Positions 23,276 to 35,917 of a stretch of 64,000 nucleotides of DNA are shown here, one piece after another. Within the stretch, counting starts at the first letter, position 1, and every line of letters starts with the position of its first letter. Below the pieces are notes generated by a model that made no database searches, had not been told where the DNA came from, and was given only the letters and a program-made list of their open reading frames with translations. Source of the stretch: Melastoma dodecandrum. Lineage: Eukaryota > Streptophyta > Magnoliopsida > Myrtales > Melastomataceae. Position numbers and translations under genes: made by a program. Location: contig JARUPY010000083.1 in the NCBI GenBank assembly GCA_029817715.1, positions 806,001-870,000 of the forward strand, in the 5' to 3' direction.

Positions 23276-24490
23276 GCGGACGTTCATTAAAGGGCTGAAA
23301 ACTCACGTGGCGGATGTTGTCGTGTTACAACCTTATTGGAGTTTTGTGGATGTATGCAACATTTCCCATAAAGTCGAGAAACAACTAGCTAGAAGAATGC
23401 TTGTAAGAACAGCCATGAGAAACACTCCTTTCAAGGGAGTTCATCCTTGAGAACTCCAATATCGACGAATAACAAGGACAATGCCAAGGTTGACGTTTAG
23501 CCACCCTCAAACACTAACGGTTAGAAAAGGTGTTTTAAGTGTCAAGGAGTTGGTCATATAGCTTTTGAGTGTCCAAATCGACGAACCATCACTATATGGA
23601 GCTCTCGGATGATGATCAGGTGGTTGATCGAGAAAGAGAACCCATTTGGGATGTTGAGGAAGAAGTGGTGGAGGAACCCGATGATGGCGAGTTGTTGGTT
23701 ATTCGAAAAGCCCTTATGCAAGCGTGATGCCTGATGAAGTCGACCAACGAGAGATGATATTTCAAACTCTGCATTGTATAGGAAAATGTGTGTCACGTGA
23801 TTGTCGACAATGGGAGTTGCACCAATGTGACCTCAATTACCATGGTCGAGAACTAAAATTATCGATCAAGCCACATCCTCGACTATAGAAGCTTCAATGG
23901 TTGAGTAAAGACACTGATCTTAGGGTGACTAAGTTGGTAAAGGTGTCGTTGAGCATAGATCCAAACTACAAAACCACGGTGACTTGGGATGTGGTACACA
24001 TGGATGTGTGTCACTTGTTGTCGGGAAAGATGTGGGATATGATCGACAGGGTACAAGAATATATATTCCATCATTCTCGATTAGAAGAAGATTACTATTT
24101 TTCCCCTGACCACCCAAGCACTAGCCAAACCGTCACAAGGAGATCGAGAAGTCAGTTCGAAGCCTATTGAGTTGACTCGAGATAATCGAGAGAAGAAGTA
24201 TGTATACATCATGATGTTGTTCGATGAAAGAAAAGATCAGGCCTTAACTATGTCCCCTTGAGTTTGGGCACTTTTACAAGAATCTGAGGACGTGTTTCCC
24301 GAGGAAATGCCTGGAGGACTTCCTCCTCTAAGGGACATACAACATCAGATCGACCTCATTCCTGGAGTATCACTGCTTAATCGACCTGAGTATTAATGTA
24401 ATCCCAACGTGGTAAGATAACTACAACGACAGGTTGACGGACTCATCAAACGAGAGTTTGTCTGGGAGAGCCTCAACCCTTCCTGCGTCT
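23276..24490 (+). pseudogene. Chromovirus-type Ty3/gypsy fragment: gag knuckle, protease, RT start
   Basis: A CCHC zinc knuckle (CFKCQGVGHIAFEC) is encoded near 23530-23572. The protease motif IVDNGSCTNV lies near 23800. The start of RT ([17 protein letters not shown]) is near 24325-24375 and the fragment ends ~24490. Stops and frameshifts are frequent. It abuts the cut 3' LTR of A directly. It is related to elements C, D and F. Confidence 0.75.
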
Positions 24491-24585
24491 CTAATAAGAA
24501 TATCAACAAGTCATTCTCTTTGTTTTAACCATCAGCCTGAACTAACCAATGTTCTCATAATTTAAGATGAAAGAGCCGAGGGGAT

Positions 24586-25874
24586 TTGATACACAATTCT
24601 CATCGACTGAAGACAAATAAATCTGCTCGACTCGATGAGATCTTCTACAGTAGTATCGATATGCAAATTGACTACGACCCTTCAACGATTACTGATGGTC
24701 TAGGAAAAATATCTTATTTTCTAATTTTTATGGTCGTCGTCAGCCGAAGGACGTCGCTGTCTACGGTGAAGACTCTCCTCCATGTTCGTCTTCCCAGGGG
24801 AATTCTTAAAGCTACTTATAAAGTACTACTGCATCCTTTTAATAAAATAAATAAAGTCATGTCCTTTAGCTACATATAAAATTCTTTTAGTTAGTTCAAA
24901 CGCCACAAGGTTAAAATGCAGGTCATACACATTGATTCAGATACTTCAAGAGATTCTTGAAATCCAATCGATCATACCAACGCTGGAGCTTTTATTTCAA
25001 AATTAAACACCTCCAACCATGAACCCGACTTTCATGTCCCGAACCATGAAGTTGAGTCGTTTGAGGCCAATAACAAACATTAATATATGGAAGAGGCTGA
25101 AGACCAACAACACACCGAGGATGACCATGTTTGGACAATTTTCGTGTAAGCACGACTCTTATTTTCCTTAAAAATATCAGAGATCTCCTCACAACTGTTA
25201 GCCCATCATTATATTACTTTTCGACAGGTGCAGCTAGAGCGTTCTATAGAGGCTAGACACTTGTTGTAGGTGCTGACCCAATCTCGATGGCCATATAAGT
25301 TGTCGTCAATCAAAACCCACACGAGAATCCTCCGTCCAACACTGTTTTGACCACCACATGAATGATATCCACTGGTCAGAGTATTTTAGACATCCTTTTC
25401 TAGGACACGCTGTCTCAGTCGATGTTAGACCAGTAGATGGAGTTAACACGATTCGTCGAGGCAGATCCGCTGTCTCTCACTCAGTTATTAAGCATTTGTC
25501 AAAATTTGAATACTTCCTTGTAAACTTCTTGAAGCGAATACGAGGAAGATTTGGCAGCGACAAAAGGGGTGGAAGAATTCTCTGTAATGGAACGCGCCTA
25601 ATTGATCATTCGATCAAAGATCAACGACCTTGCGATAGAGCGTGTTCATTTAGAAAACCAACATGGACAACTATTAGTCTGCACCTCTGAGATTAGATGG
25701 CAGCTGAGTTTGATAGAAGATGAAATGATTGCATGTTCATCTAGGATTGCTAGGAGGGAACGTAAAATGAGAGAAAATAAATCGATGCTAGAAGCGGGAA
25801 GGACAACAATGGAGCTTGTCTGTCACCAGCTCATTGGTGAAATACCATGTTTCAACCTACCAAGTCGAGCTTAA
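24586..25874 (+). pseudogene. Antisense-position coding remnant of element B
   Basis: Plus-strand ORFs 24586-24879, 25358-25690 and 25602-25874 lie downstream of integrase relative to element B, opposite in sense to it. The last encodes a charged coiled-coil C-terminus, resembling in character the C-terminal coiled coil of the antisense gene in A (19670-19921). No PMD core motif was seen here, so homology is only suggested by position and composition. Confidence 0.35.
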
Positions 25875-26879
25875 GAGTTTGAGAATGAATATTGCCAATT
25901 TACTCGCTAAATAACTAGGCTGGATGTAATTTTATTCTATTGTATTCTTGTTTCCTTGTTCATCTGAGTATATTTTTAAATAGATTCTAATAGTTTGTTC
26001 GACTGAAAATTCCAAACTACAACTGCTTATCGACAAAGTTGTTAAGATCTATCAATTTATTTAGGTACTAAATCTTAACCTAAACAATACCCTCGAAATA
26101 ATCGCTTAGAGATATTAATATGAAAATTAGTATAAATAGGCATGGCTCATTTTCATCCATTCTTCATTTCGAAAGTCCAAATGTCTCGTAGGGATGTTAT
26201 TTCCATATTTTCCTCCATTTTCGAGCAAAGCTTTTGTTCATAACCTTAAATCCTTTAAAAGCCTATATCCATGACCTTATGCTAGGGATTGCATCTCACT
26301 CTAGCTTTTGTGGATGTAGCTCCCGATTCTGGAACTTCGGTGCATGATCGCCCGAGACGATAAAATCGTTTGGTGAAATTCAAGTGCAGAGTTTGATATG
26401 CCCTCCTTTTTTCGGCACCATCTTGCTACAACAGTAGGGGAACTGGGTAGGACTTTCGAGGGACTGCATAGAGTGATTGCTTGGATTTTTACTATAATTG
26501 GGGCAATCGACCAGTCGATCCTCTAGCACATCATGGTTCCAACAAAAAGTAAGATTATAACAGCGACGAAAATTGTGTCAATCGACTTAAAGTTTACTTC
26601 TCCTTCGAAATGAAACATTGTAACTGAGATCTCGTGTCTAAAAAATGTGTATTTATTTCCTCCAAGCACCTACTCCACAATGTTAATTGATGACGTTTAA
26701 GATATCTGACAATGGTCTTCAATGCACCTAGTTGACACGAAACAATCCTTCTCATGTTGGTGACCATTTACTCAGAAAATAATCTCTTTTTTCTAATTGG
26801 CAGAATAATCTTCAACACAAATTCCCCCTTTTAGACGATTTGGACACAACTCTTTTATCGTAATTCCGTGGAACTCTTT

Positions 26880-27600
26880 TTTTGAACTTGAATCCTGTTA
26901 AGAGCAGTGAAACAATTCATTTCAAGTTTCTCCATCTCTATATGCATGGCCTCATCATAGTCGATTGACTGCACATCTTTAACTCAATGAGACTTATATC
27001 TTACTTCAACAGGAAGTATCACATCATGCCCATACACTAGACTGAATGGGCTTTGGCCAGTATTCTCTCTCCTAGTTACCCATAATGCGCGTACTGTATC
27101 TAACAGAACATTATGCCACAAGTGATGCTTATCATCTATCATCTATTAAATATTTTTCTTTATTTGCGTATTTGTCTATTAAGCTTGCCCAGTCGATTGC
27201 ACATAGTAAGGTGAGGAATTCGTCAAAGTAAATTGAAATTCTTGCATGAAGTCCTTGATTACACTTCAGTTAAATACTGTAACATTGTTGACCAAGACAT
27301 TCTAAGGAATACCAAATCAATAGATGATGCCTTTCTTTCAAATATCTAACACATCTAAATGAGTAATATTTTCATATGCCTTATCTTCTACCCACTTAGT
27401 GAAGTAGTTCGTGGCGACTAAGATATATTAGGCTCCTCGGCTAGAACTTGGCCGTATCTCTGATGAGATAGTAAGTTGTGATCGTCATATTAAACTAAAA
27501 CATCAACCAACAGTTTTCCTTTGACTGCCGACTGAGATTTATACTAGAGATTATACAATGACAGGATCAAACTCCACTTACTCGGTCAACCACTTAACAA
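26880..27600 (-). pseudogene. Integrase and RNase H linker of element B
   Basis: On - the order is SGWLTEWSLILSLYNL and AVKGKLLVD (about 27600-27480, Tat-type region before the second RNase H). Then ILVATNYFTKWVEDKAY (about 27430-27370) and QSPFSLVYGHDVILPVEVRY (about 27060-26990), which are integrase core and C-terminal landmarks. Multiple stops are present. Confidence 0.65.
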
Positions 27601-27879
27601 GGGGCTATCAAATAATGCCTTTAGGACGGGATCCTAAAATCACACTTCAACAAATCACACCTAGATTTGACTAGTTGTCTTTAGTCGATTAACCGAAATC
27701 GGTATCCTCTAATGGAGCACCCGGGTTAAACGTACTAGAAATGACACCAACACATGATCTAGTAGCCTTATAAGCATGCAATCATTCTAACACGTTAGCG
27801 ACTGCATTATTCACATTAGGATAAGAGATCTTCCGGTTATTGAAGGAATTTGACGAGCTCCAACTCTAAATCCGTTATT

Positions 27880-28764
27880 GAGCAATCTTTGCTTTTGACA
27901 ACAATATCTGGAAGATGAGCGATACCAACAACTTCTTTAATCGGCTTGAGTATTCCAGATATCACTTCCTCTTTCTTGCTCTAAGCTTCTTCTTCGACCT
28001 TAGGAGGTGTAAAATCTGAATTCCAACTTGTTGCTACTTCGACGGTATAAAGAGGAGGTCCTCCAAATGTGATCAGATGCTTAAAGCCTCTACCTGATTC
28101 TCCTAATGGCCCGATGTTTGGATCACCTAGTCCATATCTCTTCTTGAGAGTCAGGTCTTTGACTGTACCACCAACATATCCTGCATGAACTTCTATTACA
28201 TTAGGATATGCTTTTCCTTAAATCAATTTCACGATCGACCTACAACATCAATTCTCTATGAAGAGCATAAGGTATAGCCGTAGCCATGTGCAACCAATTT
28301 CTTCAATAGAGCATTGAAAGTGGCTAGAACATCGATTACAAAAAAGGTAATATTCATCTATAATCAACCAACTTTTAGTTGAGTCGAATAGACACCTAAA
28401 CACTTAGATGATCCCCATTGAAGGATCATCAATATTGTCATCATGCCCTAAATATCAGTTTGTCAAAAGAGGCATGACATTTACTATAGTACCATTGTCA
28501 AACAAAACTCTTTTTAAAGGTATCCCATCAAAAAGAGCCTTGACGTATAACCAGCACATGTGATATTTCATGCCAGTCGTTGGTCTTGAAAACAAATGAA
28601 CTAGAGAACCAAGGGTATGAGCAGTTGAAAAGTCTTTCGTAAGCCTTTATAACAACAAACTCCTTAAATAGTGTAATAACATTGCACTCGGCTTGCGTGG
28701 GTACACTTCTTTGGTCTACACTATGAGTCTCGCTTTTCAGGGAATGGAAATCCGAATCTTCCAA
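27880..28764 (-). pseudogene. Protease region of element B
   Basis: A VLFDNGTIVNVMP motif (about 28510-28470) corresponds to the Tat-type aspartic protease signature (DNGS-x-NVMP). FGGPPLYTVEV near 28060 is a downstream Tat-type segment. It is fragmented by stops. Confidence 0.55.
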
Positions 28765-29469
28765 GTCTTCCCCGTCTACTTTTGGGAGAATGACTTTCTA
28801 TCTTTGAGATCTTGAATTGTGCTTAGAGTATGTGATGGAGATGTTGTTGCGTCGACTTCCCTCTCCGAAGAAGACCCGGCCCTCTTTGTTTTGGCCTTTT
28901 TACGAATTCTGTCTCCCATTTTCCTACTAAGTTTGGGAAGAAAGACATGTATTTGATACCTGTATCCATTGCCCAACTACTAGATGAGGCACCTTGCTCA
29001 TTTTCAATTTACCAGAGCAATTGATATTTGTGGGAAATACCTAGATGAACTTCTATTTGCCAGGTTAATAACCATCAACTCGACAATCAACTTCTTTCGC
29101 CTCATTTACCACTAATGCAAAAAAAATAAAATTTGATTGAGTTCTGGTTTACCTTCGATAGGAGCTTTCATTGTAGTTATAGTGAACATGTTGGTCGACG
29201 GCATAATGATCGGCTTCTAAAAGTAGGTGTAAGAGTAGAGGTTTCACAATTGCGAAGTCAAGATCTTGTTACTGATTGTGGAAAGGTACCATTTACACAC
29301 TTTACTTGCCTCAAGAAATTGAGTGATATGAGGTCAATCCTTTAAAACTCATGCATCAAGTCGAATTTGTGGTCGAGGCTCTGGTTTGGAAGCCATTACT
29401 ACATCCTTGCACTAAAGTATTTGTTGAACTTTAGGTAGCAAATAGTTAGGCAACTCAATCGACGTAGAA

Positions 29470-30021
29470 TCACTGAGCGCTTATGCAAGATGTTGGGGTG
29501 AGACTCTTATGGTTTGAAGAGTTCAACAATTGAGGGTCTCTGCAAATGAATAATATGTGACTGAGCCTAGGAAACCTATTGCAACCTCTACCTACCACAT
29601 TGATCCTTCCTCCACACAAGGGAGTTTGTTCCCCAGATTTCCTTGGCATCGAACGACCAATCCCCGTTGCAACCTTCTCCACTGGCATAAGATCAAACCA
29701 TTCCTCCTTTCGCTGAAATTGCAAGAATTTCGTTAAAGTAAAGCACCTATCGGTCGTATGAGTGACATCCATGTGCCACAAGCATCCGTGTGCTATCCAC
29801 GTAACCTATGACATGATATGTATGAGTGGGTCCGTCCGTGATATGACACTGATAGAATGCACTTGAAAATAATGTCGCAACTTTTGCATAGCGAACTTCA
29901 ATGCCAAACACGTCTTCTCTATTGGCAAATAGTTTAGTTCTGCACCAGTCAATGTCCAGTTCAAATAATATAAAGCATCTTCTTTCATGCTTTCATTCTC
30001 TTGAGTTAGGAGAACACCCAA
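29470..30021 (-). pseudogene. gag fragment and adjoining RNase H fragment
   Basis: 29781-29470 encodes a histidine/cysteine gag segment (WHMDVTHTTDRCFTLTKFLQ) like that of element A. 30021-29806 encodes an RNase H piece (GVLLTQENE, AELNYLPIEKTCLALKFA). The RNase H piece lies upstream of gag on -, so it is out of order and marks a rearrangement. Confidence 0.6.
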
Positions 30022-30059
30022 TAATCCTTCTTGTGCCGATATGCATAGTATAAGCGGTT

Positions 30060-30200
30060 TCCTAAGGGTTAGCGAAAGGATTCGAACTTTCTTAATTATG
30101 GAAATAAATAAATTAACATTTCAATTTTTAATTAGTCTTGAAATTTTTACAATTATCTGACTGTATTTCTAAACCTAAGATAATCGACCCATGAAAACGT
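30060..30200 (-). repeat. Fragment resembling the LTR of element H
   Basis: Follows 62372-62510 in outline: GAAAGGA near the start, TTAGTCTTGAAAT, then TCTAAACCTAAGATAATC. It is a short truncated copy. Confidence 0.45.
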
Positions 30201-30239
30201 CCCTACTTCTTAAGGACTGGAAAATGAGCGCATGCACGC

Positions 30240-31336
30240 ACAGGGGGGTTAGATAAAGCTAAGTGATACAAGGATCATCGACGACACATCATCAGCACTA
30301 TCGACTAGAGCTGTCCGCTTGCTCACCATCGACTAACTCGCACTTAGTCGACCGTCGACGCTAGCCAGCAAGGGATCTGTTAAAGCAAGCCCAGTCGAAG
30401 CAGAAGTAGCCATACATTGAAGATGCATTGAATTTCAAGACACTCATGCCTCCACTAACTTGCATTTAGTAGCATTCATTCCCAATAAGCCATTATGGCT
30501 AGTATTAAGTCCTGCATGCATTTAGTTAGATGTCTCTGCATTTAATTCCTTTTTTCTAGGTCACTATATAAGGTGCCTTTGTAACTCATTTGAGACAACT
30601 TTGATTTTCAGAATAGAAACCCTTTTGTAAGACTTTGTCTTATATCCGAAGTGAGTGGATTCTCCTTCAACCTCCTTCATTTAGTAATTCCAAGTGTGGA
30701 TTTTGTTCAACCAGTGGTGGTGTATCTGTATCCTCCGCGTTGTTCCGCACCATCGTCTTGTTAGTGGTGGTGTGTCTCTATCCAAGACCAATTGAGTTAC
30801 TCGAGTCCTCTATCACGGTAGTGTTGTTGTATCCGTAGTGGTTGTTCTCAACCTACCTTCATCTATTCCAACTCCGTTCCATTTCCAGCTTTATCCCCAA
30901 ACATAACCTTTTGTCCATACCCCACGTCACTCAATTCCGCACCCTTAGTGACATCCCACTTAATTTCAGTGTTGGAGTCATCATTTTAGTGTCGTTCCCG
31001 CATCACTAAGTACATTCACACGACCATACATTCGTTAATTAATCCATTCTCACATTCAAAACATTTCCTTACTACCTCAATGTTCATCCCGCTCAACAAC
31101 TTTCATATTCATGTGTTACTCCACTTGTCAAATCTGCTTTCATATCCTCGCACCTTTCTTACTTTCCAAAAGAGTTTAGAATCCTCCCATCTAGGATCCT
31201 CCCAATCGGTAATAAAAGTGATTTCGGGTCCTAACAACCTTTCGTCCATACCTCACGTCACTCCATTCCACACGCTCAGTGACGTCCCGCTTTGTTTCGG
31301 TATTGGAATTATTATTCCGATGTCATCCCCACATCA
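30240..31336 (+). repeat. 5' LTR of element C (mosaic)
   Basis: A TATA box (CTATATAAGG) lies near 30563. The LTR end CACATCA at 31336 is followed by a PBS. A ~230-bp block (about 31006-31235) that also occurs in the H-type LTR is embedded between two partial copies of the LTR end. The left boundary is approximate. Confidence 0.55.
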
Positions 31337-31339
31337 TCT

Positions 31340-31357
31340 TAGTATAAGAGCTCAAGG
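31340..31357 (+). other. PBS of element C (tRNA-iMet type, mutated)
   Basis: TAGTATAAGAGCTCAAGG three bases after the LTR end is a decayed form of TGGTATCAGAGC, complementary to initiator tRNA-Met. Confidence 0.6.
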
Positions 31358-31374
31358 TGGTTGTTGAATGCACA

Positions 31375-32440
31375 GTTGTCAATGTCTGGAAGGTTCCAAT
31401 GCGATATGACTCGAGGCGAAGTGGACGTTACTCGGCTAGAGTAGTAGATCACCGATCGTCAACAACAACTACAGTCGTTGTGGACTCATCATGCATCGAC
31501 TTATCGTAGTCGATTAGACAACGATGATGAGAAGAACCCATGGCTTGAGGAGTCTCAACGAGGGTCTTCACTAGAGTATCGTCGATAAGAAAGAAGAGCC
31601 CGGTCATGAGTGTTTAGATTCTAGAGTTCGAAGGAAACTTGGACCACGTGGAGTTCATCAACTGGATGCACACAATATAACGCATCATGACTATGAAAAG
31701 GTGTTTGAGGAACGAAAGGTTATGTTGGCTGCATTAAAATTGAAGAAGTACGCCGTCTCATGGTGGGAGAACACCAACCACCAGCGCCAAAGAAAAGGAC
31801 GTGGTAAGATACGGATGTGGTTGAAAATGAAAGGGCCTTAACAAAGAGATTCTTGACGGAGAACTATCCACGAGATCTCTACCTTAAATTGCAGTGACTT
31901 CAGCAAGTTTTGAGTGTTGCTAAATACATGAGGGAGTTTGAGAGGCTTTTGCTACAATGTGATGTCCAAAAAGCTTCTGAGCAAACCATTACTAGGTATC
32001 ATCGAGGACTTAAGCCCAGATCGTGGGTGCAGTCGAACTTCAGCAGTATTGGACCTTCGACGATGTTAGAGCGTTTGCCCACAAGGTTGAGCAGCAGCAA
32101 GCGAGGAGATCGAGTACCCGCCCATTTGCAAATGTTTCGCCTTTTAACAAGGGGAGTTGCTCCTAGGCGAGGTCACCATCGACTACGTAAGAAACAAGCC
32201 CATCGTCGACTACCAGACATGAAGTCAAGTCGAACGAGCGAGATACCAATCGACGAAGTTTCAAGTGCCAAGGAATGTGACACATGGCCTCGGAGTGTCC
32301 GACTAGGAGAAATGTTATCATTAGAGAGCTGTCTGATGGAGAAAAAGAGCTCGATGAGAACGTCGATCCAATTTGGGATGCAAAGGAGATTGAGTAGTAC
32401 CCGGACGGAGGAGCGCTATTGGTTGTCTGAAAAGCCATAA
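31375..32440 (+). pseudogene. gag of element C
   Basis: 31910-32440 starts in the frame encoding VAKYMREFERLLLQCDVQ, matching EYTREFERLLLQCDVE in element D. The zinc-knuckle part is in shifted frames near 32260-32310. It is broken by stops and frameshifts. Confidence 0.6.
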
Positions 32441-32442
32441 GC

Positions 32443-32757
32443 GTGACACCCGCTAGAGAGGAGAATCAAAGAGAAAGTATATTCCACACCAGGTGCACAA
32501 TCGAAGGAAATGTTTTTTTGGTGATCGTCGACAGAGGCAGCTGCACCAATGTGGTTTCAAAAACGGGTATAGAGAATCTCAAGTTGCTCGTTGAATCTCA
32601 TCCTCATCCTTACCGTTTCCAATGGCTCAACAAGGAGAGTGATGTTCGAGTGACCCAGAGAGCGAGTGTTCCATTTTCGAATGGAAAAAGCTACAACGAT
32701 GAGGTCGTTTGTGATGTTATTTCGATGGACGCCTACCACTTGCTCCTAGAAAGATAG
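32443..32757 (+). pseudogene. Protease region of element C
   Basis: Contains FLVIVDRGSCTNVV with the aspartate kept but D-R-G instead of D-N/G-G. HPHPYRFQWLN and VPFSNGKSYNDEV follow. Strongly similar to element D on the opposite strand (36537-36073). Confidence 0.7.
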
Positions 32758-32859
32758 TGACAGTTTGATCATCGCGCCCAACATGACGAGTATCGCAATA
32801 CCTATTCCATTAGCGTCGACGAGAAGAACGACACCTTGATGCCGTTAACCTTTCACCCT

Positions 32860-33568
32860 AGTGAAGCAACACAAAATCGACCTACCAATCAGCCGCTCAA
32901 GGGAGTACAATTGGTTCGAGCAATTCACGAAGGCCAGAAGGCTTAATTTGTGGTTCTTATCGAAGCAACCCATGATCAATCGACGAGCCATCCCTGAGTC
33001 GTATCCATACTCAAGGGGTTCAAGGATGTGTTTCCAGAGGAGCTTCCAGTCGAACTACCACCTTTGCGGGGCATTCAACAATAGATCGACTTGGTTTCAG
33101 GAGTATCTCTACCCAACCGACTAGCTTATCGATGCAGCCTTGAGGAAGCGAGAGAACTTTAGAGGTAGGTTGACGAGTTGCTTGGAAAGGGATTGTTGCG
33201 ACAAAGTTTAAGCCCTTGCTCCATACGAACAATATTGGTGCTGAAGAAGGATGCCAATTGGCTAATGTGCATGGATAGTCAAGCGATCAACAAGATCACG
33301 GTGAAGTATCATTTTCCTATCCCTTTGACTACGTGACATGTTGGATGAGTTGTATGGAGCACAGGTGTACTTGAAAGTGGATTTATAAAGTGGTTATCAC
33401 AAGATTCGGATGACGGAAGGCGATGAGTGGAAGACAACTTTCAAAACCAAGTACGGATTGTACGAGTGGTTGGTGATGCCATTTGGTTTATCAAACGCGC
33501 CCAACACTTTTATGCGGCTAATGACCCATGTATTGCCACCATTAATTGGAAAGTTTGTGGTCATCTAC
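32860..33568 (+). pseudogene. RT N-terminal half of element C, cut before YxDD
   Basis: ELPPLRGIQ-type start, [27 protein letters not shown] and GKFVVIY are visible through frameshifts up to 33568. Athila-like LTR sequence starts there. The catalytic DD and everything downstream are absent. Confidence 0.75.
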
Positions 33569-34762
33569 TAACGCGCGTCGTCAACGCAACAATAATAAAT
33601 TCCTATTTCAACCAAACTAAATAGCAGGGGCAAGTAAGGGTCGATCCCATAGAGAATTGGGTCGACAAAAACACTCCTAGCATCGTTCTCGACAATCGGG
33701 TGAGATCAAGCAGAAAAAAATTGATTTTAATTGAAAGCAAGAAATAAAAGAAAACAACTAAGATTTACCAGTGTTAATAATATCTTGGACATTCGATTTC
33801 CCCTCGTGTCCTATGCACTCGATCCCCTTCTTCCTAATGCTACCAAATTATTATAATTGCTAACATAGGTTGCTAGACTCTCCCCGTAGTCGTCCCAAAC
33901 ATCTGGAGACGTACCACCATGTAGCAAATTCCCCACTCTATTTCTAGGCAAGGAACTAGGGATGACCCATTATATTCAAACCCTATTTACCTAAGGTGTT
34001 CCGGTATATCCTTATCCTTCACACTAAAGTCCGGTTTCCCAACGCATAGACTTCTTAGGCTATCCAATTCCAGATCTAACCCAGACTACCCTCTCGATTC
34101 TCCCCAGGTTATCGAATCAATGTTAAAGAGTGATCTATCATTTAACAAGCATTAAGAACAAGATTGGACAAACAATTAATAAAAATCTGAATCACATAAA
34201 GGTAGGAAAGCGAGGTTCCATCATAGCCCTAGAAAAACGAATTAGTTCATAGCTAAGAAAACGAAAACAATAAAATCGACATAAAGAAAACTAAGAAAAG
34301 TAAAGAAAGTGGAATTGCCTATGTCATCGGCTTTTGTGTCCAATAGCCTTCTAGGTCGAATCCCTCCTCAAAAGGAATGAAAAGGTCTTTATATGACTTA
34401 GAAATAACCCTAGAAAAACTAGAAAAAATATGGAAATAAAAGATTATTAGTGATCCGTGCAGCTGCACCAATAACTCTCTGACCAGTTTCCGACCCTTTG
34501 CTGCAACTGCACTGACCTCCATTGCGGCTGCACCGATCATCCAGATTCATGACCCATCCTCCATCTTCCAGATTATCTACCAACATAGACAAAGTATAAG
34601 AAGTGAGGAGAAACCAAAATACCTAATAATGAAACAACTAAAACGCCTAAAGCTAACCAAAATTAAGTCTAAACATGATGACTTAACTCTATTTTCATAG
34701 AGTTATCACACCCCCAAACCTAACTTTTGGTAGTTCTCGAGCAAAACAAAAGAAAGAAATAG
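33569..34762 (-). mobile_element. Element G: Athila-like LTR plus short internal stub
   Basis: The LTR is about 33569-34708 (TTATCA end at 34703-34708). On - it is preceded by a PPT (ACCCCCAAACC on +, 34709-34720) and ~45 bp of internal sequence. Its layout parallels the LTRs of E but it is a different family. It separates the oppositely oriented elements C and D. Confidence 0.6.
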
Positions 34763-35917
34763 ACTGAGCTTCTCACTGAAGTAAGCGATGGGTCTCCCTT
34801 CTTGCATCAACCCTCCTCATATTCCAACTCCGGATGCGTCGCATTCGACTTCAAACAGCCTTGCAAAGTCAGGTAAGGCGAGAACGGGTGCTTCGCTTAG
34901 ACATCTTTCAGTTGCTTGAAACTAGCTTGTGTCATTGAAGTCCACACAAACTTCTCTCCTTTTAGACACTCAGTGAGAGGGGCTGTGATCAAGCTGAAAC
35001 CTCGAATGAATCTCCTGTAAAACGACGCTAAACCACGGATGCTACGAACGTCGTGGAAACTCCATGGCACTGGCCAAACCCTGATTGCTTCGATCTTGCT
35101 TTCATCAACCCTGATTCCTTTGCTTGACAATACAAAACCAAGGAATACTACACTAGATTGGAAGAACTCAAACTTCTTGAGATTTCCATATAGCTTCTCA
35201 TCGTGAAGTGTGGGAAACATTGTGCGAAGGTGTTCAGCATAGTTGTCGAAACTACAGCTGTAGATTCGAATGTCGTCGAAGTACACAACCACGAACTTCC
35301 CCATGAATGGTCGCAAGACATGGGTCATTAGTCGCATGAATGTGCTGGGTGCATTCGACAAAACAAAGGGTATCACCAACCATTCGTATAGTCCGTACTT
35401 GGTTTGAAGGCCATCTTCCACTCGTCACCTTCCTTCATTCGGATCTAGTGGTAGCCACTTCGTAAGTCTACTTTCGAAAACACCTGCACTCCATGCAGTT
35501 CATCTAACATGTCATCTAGTCGAGGAATAGGAAAAAGATACTTCACCGTTATCTTGTTGATCGCTCGACGGTCCATGCACATCCTCCATGTGCCATCCTT
35601 CTTCGGTAGCAATATAGCTGGAACTGAGCAATGGCTCAAGCTCTCTCGTACCAAGCCTTTCTCCAGTAACTCATCGACATGCCTTTGAAGTTCTTTTCGC
35701 TTCATCGGGGTTTGCATCGATAAGCTGGTCGGTTGGGTAAGGAGGCTCCTGGAACCAAATCAATCTGGTGTTGAACACTTCGTAAGGGGGGTAGTTCAAC
35801 TGGTAACTCCTCCGGAAACACATCTTTAAACTCCTTGATTAAAGCTTTCGCTCGTGGATGTTCCAACGGTTGATCCTGGGTAACTTCGCTTTCGCGCATT
35901 GCTTGAATCAACTCCAT
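34763..35917 (-). pseudogene. RT and RNase H start of element D
   Basis: RT is spread over 35917-35702, 35717-35445 and 35421-34897 with frameshifts between them. Landmarks: [59 protein letters not shown] (intact DD), [14 protein letters not shown]. It ends early in RNase H at the junction with G. Confidence 0.85.

Larger units (their letters stand above)
24500..30050 (-). mobile_element. Element B: Tat-like Ty3/gypsy remnant
   Basis: Reads on - in the order gag (29781-29470), protease (about 28700-27900), RNase H linker (about 27600-27480), integrase (about 27460-26880). Plus-strand ORFs at 24586-25874 sit where the antisense gene of a Tat element would be. RT is largely missing. LTR boundaries were not identified with confidence. 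Confidence 0.6.
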
